Positions 11,066-23,905 of a DNA stretch of 64,000 nucleotides are shown in pieces; within the stretch, counting starts at the first letter, position 1; the number at the start of each line of letters is the position of its first letter. The DNA is from Serripes groenlandicus (Eukaryota; Mollusca; Bivalvia; Cardiida; Cardiidae), in NCBI GenBank assembly GCA_031761405.1, contig JASEVX010000001.1, forward strand, positions 21,980,211 to 22,044,210, in the 5' to 3' direction. The notes under the pieces are model-generated. The model saw nothing but the letters and a program-made list of their open reading frames with translations, was not told the DNA's origin and searched no databases. Both the position numbers and the translations under genes were made by a program.

Positions 11066-12638
11066 ACGTTGCGTACGGAATTGTATGTGTATTTCGAAAC
11101 GGGTTTACAGACATCGTAAAATTGACTCTGACGTTTAATACCGGTCATTAACACAGATCTGATATGTTAACAAGTTAAATGTATAGAGTCCTTTGTAAAA
11201 ATGGAGGCCGGAAACGGTACTGATTATTAACGTCCTCCGAAGTATTATACTAGTTTTGAAGGAGCTTATAGGATAATCGTCCTCAGACATCTGACTTTTG
11301 TAGGCAGTCGTTCCTTTCATTTGTTCAATGTGAACCACTTACACTCCAAGATCATGCGGGCGTGCAAAATTGTCTAGTTCTTAAATCACAATTGTCTTCC
11401 TTAAATTCATTATTCTCATTGGCAATAGTAGTCCAAATCATTAAGACTTTCGGTTTCGCGATTTATCATCTGTCATTTTTTGGTCAACCGAAGTCTAAAC
11501 ATTCTGTTCAAAATTCCCATAGCATTATCAGACGGACTCGATCAACGTTAGTATGCCGTTTACATCCTTGAGAGTTATCACAACTATAAAATAACCCATA
11601 TATATAACTATTGTTATATGTATTTCAGCCTAAATAGTATGCTGCCTACCTCTTTACATCTGTATTCCATCAAAATTCAATTCACATTGACGAAATATTT
11701 AATATCATCAACAAATTTGTTTCCGGTTAAATAAACTAGACGAAATAGGTAACAAAAATTTAAACGAAATATCGCCCAAACTTGTTTGGATAAGATACAT
11801 AACTATTTCGTTATATATCTATTTCTTTTTGAATCCATTTCGTTTAATATCCATTTCGGTTAAGTAAATTCGACGAAATGTGATTACTGTAGGCGACGCC
11901 TCTAAGAGATGGATTAAAAAGGGATTTAAACACATACAAGCGTGAGTAAGACCCATTGTGTTTACTTTGTACGATATATTAATGGTTAACTGTTGTCCCA
12001 TATGTGTATTTTGGTGAGACAAACATTGCGTACGCAAGATTAAACCCTTGAAGCGTCGCCAAAATATTCGACCAGATTTATGGTCGGAAATTAGCTATGG
12101 GAATTTAGCACGTTTTGGCAAGATAATGCAGGATAATAACAAAATAAAAAATGAGCATATGCGATGTCTTTTTTTGAAGGACTATGGCAAGGGCTGTTAT
12201 TGTGTCCTCTCGAACTTGGTTTAAGGCATGGAAATATTCATCCTTACATGTTGGGGCATGAATATTGTATATACCAATAGCAAACGGTGTCAAAACTGAT
12301 TGACTGTAATGATACAGTAGCCTTGAAAGAATACTTAAAGGGTGTAGCTAAACAAAACAGGAGGAAAAACAATAGAAAAACTTAATCATTGATATGATCT
12401 GTTACTCCACATACATCTTTTGTTTCAGATACTCGGTCATGAAATTTGATTAGTCTAACAACTAGCGACAAATGTCATCAATACATTTTGGGTTTGTTTA
12501 GTTTTCCTTCTGTATACAGTTTAACGGTTATTTTCCGACAACTGACCAGCATTCCAAATTAAACCTTTCATTAATATCATGCGAGCATCTAAAATTAAGA
12601 CCATGCTCATTTTACTTTTAAATATCTCCCTTCGACTG
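11066..12638. other. Gene-free stretch
   Basis: No coding exon recognised. Around 11740-11880 several short TTTCGT / ACGAAA blocks occur in both orientations, probably a degraded palindromic element. Confidence 0.5.
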
Positions 12639-12850
12639 TTAACCCTTTCCCGCATACGACAATTCTGCAGCAGACGACTTTGAACATATTTTGTCAAAAA
12701 ATAGAAAATCTCTATAAATGAATGGAGAACCTATGACTAAAAGTGAAAAACATTGTATCGTTTTGAGCAATTTCTTCTTTTGTCACTATGTTTTCAAAAG
12801 GCCGTCTGCTGTAGAGGCGTCAGATGCGTCTATATGAGGGACAGGGTTAA
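12639..12850. mobile_element. CTGCAG-family MITE (reverse orientation)
   Basis: It begins TTAACCCTTTCCCGCATACG and ends ATATGAGGGACAGGGTTAA. CTGCAG lies near the left end. The centre is partly lost (TTTTGAGCAATTTC only), so it is a slightly shortened copy. Confidence 0.8.
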
Positions 12851-13057
12851 AATGCGTTAATGCGTATTTGTGTGTTCCAATTGAGACTTACAAAATTTCT
12901 TTCGTTTTTAGTATAATGGATTTTTGTTGAATATTGCTGTTGATTATATATAATGGCTTTCTTTCTGTTTCATATTCAACTGCTGCAGCTTCCATGCTGG
13001 TTCTATCTTAAAAAGTAACACCTTCAACAGAACTCATCTGAAAAATGAAATCATCTC

Positions 13058-13272
13058 TTAACTCTTCAGCGCCGAATTGTTTAAAGTAGACTCTTCCATG
13101 TTCAAAATCGATTGTGTCCATTTCTCAATTTCTGAAAGTTTTGGACTATTTTGGTAACTAAAAGGCAAACAATGCTGATTTCAGGTGAGACAGCTCGTTA
13201 CGAGCTGACTCGCCTGAATCTGCATTGTTTGCAAAAAAACCTCACTATTGCCTGTGGCGCTGAAAGAGTTAA
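13058..13272. mobile_element. TTAA-flanked MITE, AGCTCGTTACGAGCT-centred family
   Basis: TTAACTCTTCAGCGCC at the left, GGCGCTGAAAGAGTTAA at the right, and the central palindrome AGCTCGTTACGAGCT: an essentially complete copy. Confidence 0.85.
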
Positions 13273-13513
13273 AACATTGTTATAACATCTGATAACTGAA
13301 CCCCTTTATACTGTTGTTTGTAAGCATTAATGTCTTTAATCATTTAACCATGTATGATGCTTCCATCGGTTGTCCATGTAGCACTGTTTGTAATATTATA
13401 ACTTAAGAATGACTTAGCGTAATTCATTCCTTCTTCCATTCTTGACTTGGGTTTTTATACTGCCCGTTCTTTATCTGAAAAAAAAGACCCGACACACTAA
13501 GAGGACAGTGTAA

Positions 13514-13657
<144 letters not shown>

Positions 13658-14004
13658 TTCATTTAATCTTTTTTTCAATTGTATGTGTAATATATGAATT
13701 TGTGTGAAAACAGTGTGCACATTTCTCCGTCCATCCATCTGTTTTGGCTTATTGGTGTTATGTTTAAAATCCCCCAGTTACCCTTCCTGCAGTATTCGCT
13801 ATGTTAATCCTTTGCGACGAGTTATGTTGCAGCCTGATCGTCCACGGATAGACATTTAACATAAAAAGAAGCACACCAGTTTTTCATTACAGAAAATCAT
13901 AAAACTAGTAATTCGAAATAACGTAAAGTGATATCAAAAAAGGGTCGTTTATATGTCTCAGGGATGTTTCGAGAAATGTAAGTGGACAGTCAAGAGCTTA
14001 TTTC

Positions 14005-14005
<1 letters not shown>

Positions 14006-14036
<31 letters not shown>
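14006..14036 (+). repeat. Poly-C tract (31 C)
   Basis: An uninterrupted run of C. The exact length is unreliable in sequencing. Confidence 0.95.
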
Positions 14037-14040
<4 letters not shown>

Positions 14041-15837
14041 TCTTTATGTTGATAAAAACGGATATTAAAGCTCCTTTTCACACAATGTTTCAAACCTTAT
14101 TCATGTGAATGGATTTGATATTCTAGATATCAAACCGTTTTGCAATAGGTTCTATTTTACCCCTTTCTTTCGGATATATTTAGACTAATTGTGGCGATTG
14201 GTTGACAATCGCCACAGTGCTACCAAAACAACAACAACGAAAAAAAAATTATATAGTCGTATTTGAACAATCGGTTGGATATTTCTGCAAAGGCAATTTA
14301 CTCACTTCCGTTAAACCGCCATATATATATATAGTTCCATCAGTGATGCAGGCACACGATTAATAATGATAATGTTAGTGCTACTTTGATACCGGATTGG
14401 TACTAATATTTGAGATTTATCGAGAAAATATCTAAATAGAGTTAAACTATTTACATATTATCTTTCCTCATGTTTGGGCAGATAATAAATATCATCGGGC
14501 GTCTTGGGTACGCTATGCAGAGTATCATGATACTCCTGTGCCTCGTTTTATTTTTACTGTAGTCAACCGTAACCTTTTGACCTTTAACCTGATTCGGCAG
14601 GATTTGGCAGATAATAAATATCATTGCGCGTTCTGCCTTGCAAATAACGACAACTCTGATGATACTCAAATCTGGAAATTCCAAAAGGTTCTATAAATAG
14701 CTCGCGAGACCAAAAACCAGAAGAGCTTGTAAATCTCAATATTATAAACGCTTTATTTTGTAGTTGTTTAAATATATGAAAGCGTCTAGATGATAAGACT
14801 GGTTTACAAAGGTTTAAAGGACACACGATGTCAGTGTGTACACACGTGATGTATACACGTCTGCACGTTCTAGAGTCAATTAGCAATCAATGCTGACAAT
14901 GTAGCCTAATTTAGTTTGGAGATCGAGCATTATAATATATGCCTATATTTTTATAAATTGAACAGTTTGGCAAATAGTGAAACTGTGCTTTTGGAGCATG
15001 TTTTGTGTTTGTTTTTGCACTCACATTATTCGAAGCAGTTTAACAACCTCAGAGACATATAAATACACTGTGACAACCCTCAATCATGCAATGTGAAGGG
15101 ACTAAATTGAACAGACCTGTTTAATATCGGACATTATTGAAACAAACACCAAACTAATGGATACTGTTTTCTCTCCTTTCTTTAGTCATTTCTAAAGTGT
15201 AAAATATATTTTATCTTAATATGGCCTAACGACCTGGTGATAAACATGTGATTACCCGAACAATTAGATTACAAATAGTCATTCTAATGAGCTAAAACGG
15301 TAGTCCATCGAATACTAACTAGATTTTTCATAACTTTGGAATGGCCTAATTTTGAACACATCATGACCAATTTCAGAACGTAACTAAATAATCACCAAGA
15401 CAACATTCTGGCAAACTAACATTATTCTACTGTCAAAAGATGCATGGTTGATACATTCTCAAATATACCCGCACCAGAGTCATCGCAAGCCCTACACCGA
15501 TATACTGCTTGTTACTTTGCAGGATTTTCCATACGATCGCCACTACAGTGCCATTGGCGCTTTGATTTTTAACAATTGAATGATCGTAAGAAATTTTGCC
15601 TTTCCTACAATGATTTAATCACTAATCAATACTTTCATTAAATCAGAGGATCAAAATGTTTGCCTACATATTTTCAAAAGTCAACTGCTGTATATTTTGT
15701 CTATGTGAGAAAGGGCTAAATCGACTGAAAGAAATAAAATATTATGTAAAAGGGGTTCGTCTTTAAGAGTATAGCGCTTACTGTGCCAGAATTAGATATA
15801 CATTTCACTCTGCTGTATCAGTTGTGAATATATAATT
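14037..15837. other. Gene-free stretch
   Basis: No exon recognised. A short direct repeat (CAGATAATAAATATCAT) lies at about 14479 and 14608. A degraded CTGCAG-family fragment is at about 15655-15720. Confidence 0.5.
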
Positions 15838-16312
15838 GAGCCGTTCCACGAGAAAACCAACATTATGGACTCTGCGTAATGTATCGACCCAGATCAGCCT
15901 AAGCATGTCTCGCAGGCTTACCTGGACCGACACTGTTCGTATCCTGTGGATTTTCTGTTTCAGGAATAACTACTGTATACATCTATCCCCCCTAAGACGG
16001 AATGTGTCGGCCGGATCAGTCTGCGCGGACAGCGCAGGCTGATCTGGTCGATACATTACGCAGATATATTGATATGAGCCGTTCCACGAGAAAACCAACA
16101 TTATGGACTCTGCGTAATATATCGACCCAGATCAGCCTGCGCCGTCCGAGCAGACTGATCCGGGCCGACACATTCCGTCTCAGGGGAATAGAGGTATAGA
16201 GTAATGATTCCTGAACAGAAAATCCACAGGAGGCGAAAAGTGTCTATCCGGGTAAGCCTGTGCGGCATGCTTACGCAGAGTCAATAATGTTGGTTTTCTC
16301 GTGGAACGGCTC
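15838..16312. mobile_element. Two GAGCCGTTCC palindromic elements in opposite orientation
   Basis: A complete element lies at 16076-16312 (237 bp, GAGCCGTTCCACGAG ... CTCGTGGAACGGCTC). A second, inverted and lacking one end, abuts it at 15838 to about 16063. The interior motifs GATCAGCCTGCGC, GGAGGCGAAAAGTGT and GATTCCTGA recur in all copies. Others are at 18887-19012, 29657-29917, half copies at 25553-25610 and about 29000-29060, and inside the composites at 3463 and 32897. Confidence 0.85.
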
Positions 16313-16828
16313 ATATATATATAGTTGGGAGTTTATGGACCGACAACGGATGTTGAGGTCTATACGATGAAGTAGCAGTGTGGTTAAGTGACTGATAACT
16401 ATTACCCTTTATTAATATTGAACTTAAAACCAATATTCATATTCGTTTTCAAAAACACACGTCCATGACAAAAAGAAAACTTAAGAGTTTCATAGTTAAA
16501 ACATATGGTGCTTTTTCATGATGTAATCTTACGAAAGTTAAACGCTTCCTGTTATAAATAAAACTTGGTCATTGATTGTAAACTTCGATTCATTTCGACT
16601 AGGTCTGTTAAGGATGATGGCATATCAGAATATGACATGAACATTTAGTAGCACTAATTAATTTAAAAGTCTGTCCAATGGCAGTTCTTAATTAAAACGT
16701 ACATCAGCACTACCTTGATATACTCATGGATTAGAGAATAAGTTAAAGAATGATTGATTGACTTTTTTTTTAGCTCACCTGGGCATTTAAGTTATGCCAT
16801 TGGACAGAATATTAAATTCTTTAGTTAG

Positions 16829-17000
16829 AAGACTAGATAAGAGGGAGTAAACTGATCTTTTTCTCCACCATATCTCTTTTAATACTCAACTAAACCCTAT
16901 GCTGTGTGTACTCAAAAGAATTTTGAGTACCCATAAGATAGGGTTTGAATGTCAAATAAGGATTTTGGAAACATTACAATTTCGCCTCTATAGAGCTCTG
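16829..17000. mobile_element. Palindromic MITE-like element, same family as 175-368
   Basis: It shares GACTAGATAAGAGGGAGT at the left, GAATTTTGAGTACCCATAA at the centre and TATAGAGCTCTG at the right. The central arms are shorter than in the first copy. Confidence 0.7.
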
Positions 17001-18534
17001 ATTAGTGCTAACAAATGTTCATGTCATATTTTGATATGCCATTATCTTTATGAAGGCCCTTCGCTCATCAGTACTGTCAGTTCTAGTTTTACTTAAAACT
17101 AAGTATTCATACATTTAAATAACGCCCCAGGCATAGTGTTACATTTGTGTATGAATATTTGTGTCCGGTTGTTATGATTGCCTTTTTAAATTACCTACGT
17201 CATAAAAACCTTACACAATACGATGTTGATATATACATCTTCTAAATTCAGACGAACAGAGAAGGCTCTGTTCAGAATGTGCGTAAATGTATACGTTGTT
17301 TAATGCTTTAACAAGCTTATATAATTTTTACTGTCTTCTTCAAAATGAAAGTCAAATAATTATTTTAAAAAATAGATCTTTATGTTTCAAAGATTTTTGA
17401 AGATATATGATTGTGCACATTACTACATTGTTAATTTAATTATATATAATATGTATGTAATGTGGGCCGTAGGCCTAATTAGGCAAATAAACTATTGTAT
17501 TGTATATGCAGGCCTACCTGGGTGTTCACTGTTTGTAGACCAGTTTGCAGTATAATACCAAACATCGCCAAAAGTGGTTCAAATTTAATATTGACTCGAT
17601 CGATCGATATTTTATTTATTTAGCTTGATTTGTTATTTATAAAGGTTAATTCTGTCCTTGAGTAGGCCTACTTACAATTCGTAATCATAATCAACACAGT
17701 TCACTGGGAAGTACCACGGAGCGTTTAATAAACCCCTATAGGAAATACCGTAAATGGACTATTAATGGAAAAAAAGCATTAACGTACAGCCTCAATTTCC
17801 CCCAATCTATTTTTAGATCAATCGGTATGTCGTACACAATTAGATCTCTCTACACACTGCATAGACGTATATATATGATACCTGTAGAACGGAAAACGTG
17901 TTGATCACGCTGTGATTTACTAACGGTAAGATCTTTACATGTATTGTATTGTTCATTGACGACTAAACTTCAGTGTGTGTTTGTATAGATCATTCATCGT
18001 TCTTTAAAATACATGTTTATCTTCTAGACTTGAAACAGTCTATTTTTACAGTGAATCGAGATCTCGGTACTAAGCCTTAAGTAACGCACGGTGTGTGCTA
18101 TAGCATTGTGTCCGTGTTATTCAATGACTGCTTTAATGTTCAGTAATAAAGAACTACTATAGAAGGAGACATTGGAGTGTTATGTTGATATTGTATTTAT
18201 TAATGTTAGTACTTTTTAACCTGGGGCACTGATTCCAGTTTATTGATCAACCATGTACTAATTATGTATCAATTCATGTAGGTCCTAGAAACATGTGATC
18301 AGGCCTCCTCATATATGTTTACAATTTTAACAATCAAAGAACAAGTTTGTGTTAGTATGATGTTTTACGCAGGTTTCAACACCTTTTCAGTAAATTACGG
18401 CGTTTTCTGTGTGAGTTACTAGTTCGTCAAGGTTTCTGTACTAGGAATGCGATTTTTTAGTTTTACTGTTCGCATACAATGCAATATGTAACGGCGATAT
18501 ATTGAGACTAAGTTACTAGTAACACTGGCCAATT
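17001..18534. other. Gene-free AT-rich stretch
   Basis: Nothing with coding character was seen. CAAATAAACTATTG near 17486 contains an AATAAA, but no exon precedes it. Confidence 0.45.
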
Positions 18535-18705
18535 ATCCTGACACCAGTCACGAGCAAGTCGAAATGATAAGCAACAAAGAGGGAATGTCATTACAATAAT
18601 TTCTTAAATATTTTGAATAACCCGGTCGGGTAGCGAACGCGCAACCTACCGCACCGGAGGCGGAGGCGGACGCTCTTCCACTTCACCACTGAGGCGTTCA
18701 AAGCA
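18535..18705 (-). mobile_element. SINE fragment with tRNA-like head
   Basis: On the minus strand a tRNA-like head (GCCTCAGTGGTGAAGTGGAA ... GGTGCGGTAGGTTGCGCGTT) precedes a short part of the body (GTGTCAGGATAATTGGCC). The B box is degraded. Confidence 0.6.
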
Positions 18706-18886
18706 CGAATAAAGATGAGATTGCTCAACTGTGAGTGTTTGTCTTTTAGTCGACACAGGTAGAAAAGAAACCGTACGCATAATAACAAATAAATCAGTAA
18801 GCCTTTCGTGCCAAGGGTCTATTAATAAATTGTTTACATTAAGCTATTTAAAACCTGTTGTAGGTCTACGGATTTAATTTACATAT

Positions 18887-19012
18887 GAGCCGTTCCATGA
18901 GAAAAACCAACATTATAGACTGACTCTGCGTAATGTATCGACCTAGATTAGACTGCGGCATGCTTAGGCTGATCCTGGTCGATACTGAACGCAGAGTCCA
19001 CGTTGAACGGTC
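18887..19012. mobile_element. Short GAGCCGTTCC element with 8-bp target duplication
   Basis: An internally deleted 126-bp copy flanked by the perfect direct repeat TTACATAT (18879-18886, 19013-19020). An 8-bp duplication is typical of hAT-superfamily insertion, which suggests the affiliation of this family. Confidence 0.75.
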
Positions 19013-19544
19013 TTACATATGTATATCTTTAAATAAATAATGGTTTCTTTTTCAAAAGCATTATCTTCAGCATAAATCAAAAACTATTTGTACGCGGATG
19101 TTTTAAATGAGCGTATCGAAATGTACCCTAGCTCCTCTCCCCGTTTTGTTATAGAAGAGCTCTAGATAAGGGGCATTTTGAATGTTCTAAAATCCATAAT
19201 TGACCCTCTAAGACTATTCTTTTGAGTACCCACAACATAGGGTTCGCTTTAATAACAAGAAAGTAATTGTGGGGAAAAGAGCTGAATACCCCTCCTTATA
19301 TTGACCGCTAAATCATAAAATTAACATTTCACGCCTGATCGATCTCCACTGTTTATTTTCATGTGTTAATATTGCAAGCAAAAGTGAAGTTTATTTATAC
19401 ATATACCAACGATATGTTATAGATCACGATCACACTTGAGATTACGTTCAATCTAATGTTGGTGTATTGCTTTACAATTTATAGTAATCTGAGCCTGACC
19501 GTTGTGTATAAATAAATGTATGTGTTTTAGGACATACTGTATGG

Positions 19545-19817
19545 ACCGCCTTTGTGGTGTAATGGTAGGGCCACTGCCTCGGGTGCCGTAGGTCATGAGT
19601 TCGATGCCCGACCGGGTCATACCAAAGACTTTAAAACTGGAAGTAATGGCTGCCTTCCTTGACGCTCAGGGTTGCGGGGTTAGCATAACGACTGACTGAC
19701 TGGCTGGTGTCAGGATAAATGGACAAGTAATACTGGTAACTTTCCCAGGAAACGCCGTGATATTACTGAAACATCGTTGAAAGCGGCTTAACAAACCAAA
19801 CAAACAATCAATCAACA
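19545..19817 (+). mobile_element. Full-length tRNA-derived SINE
   Basis: A tRNA-like head (A box TGGTGTAATGGTAG, B box GAGTTCGATGCCC) is followed by TACCAAAGACTTTAAAA, the body (GCGCTCAGGGTTGCGGGGTT-like, GACTGGCTGG, AGTAATACTGGTAACTT), then GCCGTGATATTACTGAAA...TTGAAAGCGGCTTAA and a CAAACAATCAATCAA tail. Confidence 0.85.
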
Positions 19818-19853
19818 TATTTTATGTTGTTTATCAATTTCATATCCTGTTTC

Positions 19854-21642
19854 TATGGAACGCCTTTACTGTCTTAGTATGTTGTATTGTATTATACGCA
19901 GTACATTTTCACGTATATGAGGTACATATTTCATTTGACGTGTTACATTATTCATGCTATGCTGTGCCTTTTCTATTATGTGTGGTGATTATTGAATAAT
20001 ATGCAGTGCAAAATGGTGTTTAAACAGTAGAATAACCATTATACGTTGTACAAAAAACGTTATGTGCAATACAAACTATTTACTATGCAGTACAAATGAC
20101 ATTATATGTGGTGTATTTGTTTGTGTATGCAGTAGTTTTACATTTATACTTTGTATGTTGGTCAATAGATGCGGTGTATGTTTTAATATATGAAGTGCCT
20201 GCACGTATCTTTATACCTGGTGAATTATTATGTATGTGTTCGTAAACAATCATAGTACGCAATGCATTTGGCAATATGTTCGGTCCATACTAATTTATAC
20301 ATGGTGTAAACAGCTTTATATGCGGTGCATTTTTCATTAGGATGATCATACTTTCCGGCATTCTCCGTTATTATTTATCCGTAAAATACCGAGTCAGGCA
20401 GATAGATATTAACATTTACACCGTTTACTCAATTTCAAAAAAAGCGCTTGAATAATGTATAAATAGATGTGTACACATGTTCTAAATACACGAGGGGCAG
20501 AATGTCGTCGTCTGCACTGAAATCCGCTCTAGACGAAATTGGTCTGTTCATTCGGCATGATTTGCAGTCTGATCAAAATCTAAAGTCTGAATATTACTAG
20601 TCCAATAATATATGACCTCTCACAAGCTCGAGTGCTTGTCAACGGAGTCTTATGTTATAGCACTAGAATAGTACATGTACTTACATATGCTTATTAGAAG
20701 CTTCAGTCAACTTGTGAGGATTATGATAAGACAGAGCAAATATGCAGGCTGATTTGAACCTACACTTTTCAGAAAAAAAACGAAGTTATACCTTTTCCCA
20801 AAGACAAAATCAAATATATCATGTAAATCACTTTTCAAGTTATTTCTCTTACTTCCAGAAGCTGCTGAGGAATTTAAAGTTCTTTTTTATGAGGGAACAT
20901 TACCATAAAGTGGTAACCTAAACACATTTTAAAATCTTTTCCGTAATACAACAAGTATGTATCAGATGACGTTAAGGCAAAACTATAGAAAATCTTAATA
21001 AATGAAAGTATGATTATTGAAGAGGGGTTGGTTGAACGCATTGTCACAAATGGAGAAATTTCTCAAGATGAGCAATTTATCCTATTGCCATAATGATTTC
21101 AAGAGTTGTCTGCTTCGGCAATCAGAGATCGCATGCATAGACGACATTCTGCATCTTGTCTATTTGGAAAATGTGTACACTTTTCATAAAGATTGTTCCA
21201 CAAGACCTTTTTAAAATGGATTAGACGGTGTTAATGTTCAAACCTATCTGTCATGCTCGGTAATTTCCGGAAATAATTCCGGAGAATGCCGGAAAGTATG
21301 ATCATCCCCAATGTAAATGTACCGCGTATAAAGTTTAACCACCGCATATAATCAAAGTACCACCACACGTATTGAAGAATAGACTGCATATAATGTTGTT
21401 TGTATTGCATATGACGTTGTTTGCACACTATATAATGGTTATTCTACTGTATCTTCATACTTGTGCACTTCATATTATTAAATAACCACGATACATTATA
21501 CAAAATGCACTGCATATCATGTAAAAATGTACCACGTCAAATGAAATATGTATCACGTCAAATGAAATATGTACCTCGTATACATGTAAATGTACTGCGT
21601 ATAATACAATACAACATAGTAAGACAGTAAAGGCGTTCCATA
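19854..21642. mobile_element. 1.8-kb inverted-repeat element
   Basis: The left arm (19854 to about 20368, starting TATGGAACGCCTTTACTGTC) is the inverted match of the right arm (about 21277-21642, ending GACAGTAAAGGCGTTCCATA). The inner arm ends share CATACTTTCCGGCATTCTCC. Both arms are built of degenerate TATGNNGTACATTT-like units. The ~0.9-kb middle holds a diverged CTGCAG-family MITE (about 20960-21130) and no transposase-like frame, so the element looks non-autonomous. Confidence 0.75.
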
Positions 21643-21720
21643 TGTTTCATTTATCCCAATGTGACATTATCTGAAATCAAGTCAGACAGTGTATGAAAAT
21701 ACACGCACGTTTTAATAGTC

Positions 21721-21884
21721 CACAATGGGCTAACACTATGTGGAAAAGCAGCCAGTTGCTTGGAAAGTCTGTTATGTGGAATACTGGTGTGGGAAATCCA
21801 GGAAACACATGAGTAGGTGAACTGGCCGCCGTGATATGACTGAAACATTGTTGAAAACGGCGTTAAACCCCAATCAATTAAACA
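21721..21884 (+). mobile_element. SINE, 5'-truncated
   Basis: Contains CAATGGGCTA, AAAGCAGCCAGTTGCTTGGA, GCCGCCGTGATATGACTGAA, GTTGAAAACGGCGTTAAACC and a short AATCAATTAA tail. The head is absent. Confidence 0.8.
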
Positions 21885-21974
21885 GCATTTTGTACGCGGA
21901 ATATTTTTGACGAGTAAGTAATCAGAGCTCTAGGTATGTTTTGCTTGTTCTAAAATCCTGATTGTTATCAACTA

Positions 21975-22174
21975 NNNNNNNNNNNNNNNNNNNNNNNNNN
22001 NNNNNNNNNNNNNNNNNNNNNNNNNNNNNNNNNNNNNNNNNNNNNNNNNNNNNNNNNNNNNNNNNNNNNNNNNNNNNNNNNNNNNNNNNNNNNNNNNNNN
22101 NNNNNNNNNNNNNNNNNNNNNNNNNNNNNNNNNNNNNNNNNNNNNNNNNNNNNNNNNNNNNNNNNNNNNNNNNN
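21975..22174. other. Assembly gap of 200 N
   Basis: Exactly 200 undetermined bases, a conventional placeholder length, so the true size is unknown. It falls inside a palindromic element of the 175-368 family (visible ends CAGAGCTCTAGG at 21923 and TTATTTAGAGCTATG at 22226), which likely broke the assembly. Confidence 0.95.
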
Positions 22175-22837
22175 GTGTCAAATAAGTATTTAAGAACATA
22201 ACAAAATCCCCTTATTTAGAGCTATGCAAACGTATGGAAAAGTATAAATATTGACATAGAGATGAAAACAGTTATGAGCCCTTTCTCTCTTTAGTTACAA
22301 TGCCTTCAAAAGTAGTCTGCATCAGTATGTTTCTCGTATAGGTTCGCAAAACGACGTACCGTTTTAAAAGTCCTCCCAGTCGAAAACATCTGAAGGAAAG
22401 AGGGCAAAAATATAGAAATGTTTATAGATGTAATATAACATATAATAGAAACATAAACAGAAAACATACTAGTAAAAATAAACACGGTTCCAACAGCGAA
22501 CAGTTTGATAAACATATATTTGTTTAGAAATATAGAAATTAATAAACATTTATATTTTGATTCACAATGGTGCATCGAGTTGCGTCTCTACGATACACAC
22601 GAGAGCGTGTGGACATCGCTCATTACAAATTAATTCCTCCTCCCAATAAAAGGCCAGATAGCTTTTTCAATCGATAAGGCTATAATGGTCTACAATACAT
22701 TTCCATACATAACGACTCAAGAATCAATTTACACGCATCGGGCGCAGATCTCAGAGGAAACGTTCATTTCCCTCCAGCATTCTTATTCTTTCATACACCT
22801 CTTTATTCCCAGGAATTAGTGATTAGTGTGGTTATTT

Positions 22838-23174
22838 TTTTATCATTATTTCCGCGTGTTTCTGTCGACAAATAGGAGTTCGGGGGGGAATTAGTTTAGT
22901 GTTCAAGGAGCAAGAGACGATCTTCAGTGTGACAGGTGAAGACGGAGATACACTTTTAAAGGTCGTTAGTTATATAAATGATTCCCCTTTCCCCACATAC
23001 AATCAAAACTGCAGGATCGTTAATTGTTATCATTTCTCCGCGTGTTTCTGTTGACATATAGGGAGTCCGAGGAATTATTTTAGTGTTCAAGGAGCAAGAG
23101 AGACGATCTCAGTGTGACAGAGGTGAAGACGGAATACACTTTTAACGGTCGTTTATTATATAAATTAATCCCCT
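22838..23174 (+). repeat. Tandem duplication of about 150-190 bp
   Basis: The block starting near TTTCCGCGTGTTTCTGTCGA and running through GTGTTCAAGGAGCAAGAGA, CAGTGTGACAG and GGTCGTT to CCCCTTTCCC occurs twice (22838-22993 and about 23026-23174) with small indels. The stretch 22227-22837 before it holds a degraded CTGCAG-type fragment near 22270-22330 and nothing coding. Confidence 0.8.
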
Positions 23175-23618
23175 TTCCCTCATAAAACGCATCTGCAGTA
23201 GACGACTTTGTGAACACAGTAAGGAGAAATGTAGAAAATCTCTTCCGTTCACTTTGAAATTATTTAAAAACTAATTATTCTAACACACTTACCGAAGTAA
23301 TTATGAAATCAGAGTTAAAAAATGTTTTGCCTAGATTTAGTTCTACACTTACATGTTTTATTAACACGCGCTCGATGTCTGCTTATCCAGTTTGACTGGT
23401 TGCGTCATTGATTGCAAACATTCCGTGGAAAAGATTGAGAATCGTCCAAATATTTTAAAAGTTTGTTTCGAGGTAATTCTGCCCTTTCAACAATGTTTTA
23501 AAAATTATATGTTGGCATACATAAGCCTGTCGGAAGTCGTTTATATCAGGTAAAGAATTAACCATTATCTTACTGAGTTAATCATCCTCGTGATTTCAGA
23601 TATGTTCTCTCACCTATG

Positions 23619-23905
23619 ATATATTGATTGATTAGGGGTTCGACGCCCGTTTTCAAACCATTTTTGCAGTCATATTCACGGCGGCCAGTTTCACGTTTTC
23701 CTGGCTTTCCCACCGCTACTTTCCAAGTAACTGGCTGGTTTTCCCACATAGACTATAAGCCCTCATTGGTGGTAAAACGATTGACGCAAGTCTCAGTGAC
23801 TTTTGTCAAACGTCGGAAATAATTAGAGATGAGCTTGAGTTCTAACTCACAACCCTTATTTTTAACAGCCCGCGTCGCTACCGATTGAGCCACCGGGGCT
23901 GGGGC
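23619..23905 (-). mobile_element. Near full-length tRNA-derived SINE
   Basis: Read on the minus strand: a degraded tRNA-like head (CCCCGGTGGCTCAATCGGTA), GACAAAAGTCACTGAGAC, GGGCTTATAGTCTATGTGG, CCAGTTACTTGG and a tail near ATCAATCAATATATC. Confidence 0.8.

Noticed and set aside
21962..22201. Open frames across the N gap
   Set aside because: They consist of undetermined bases.
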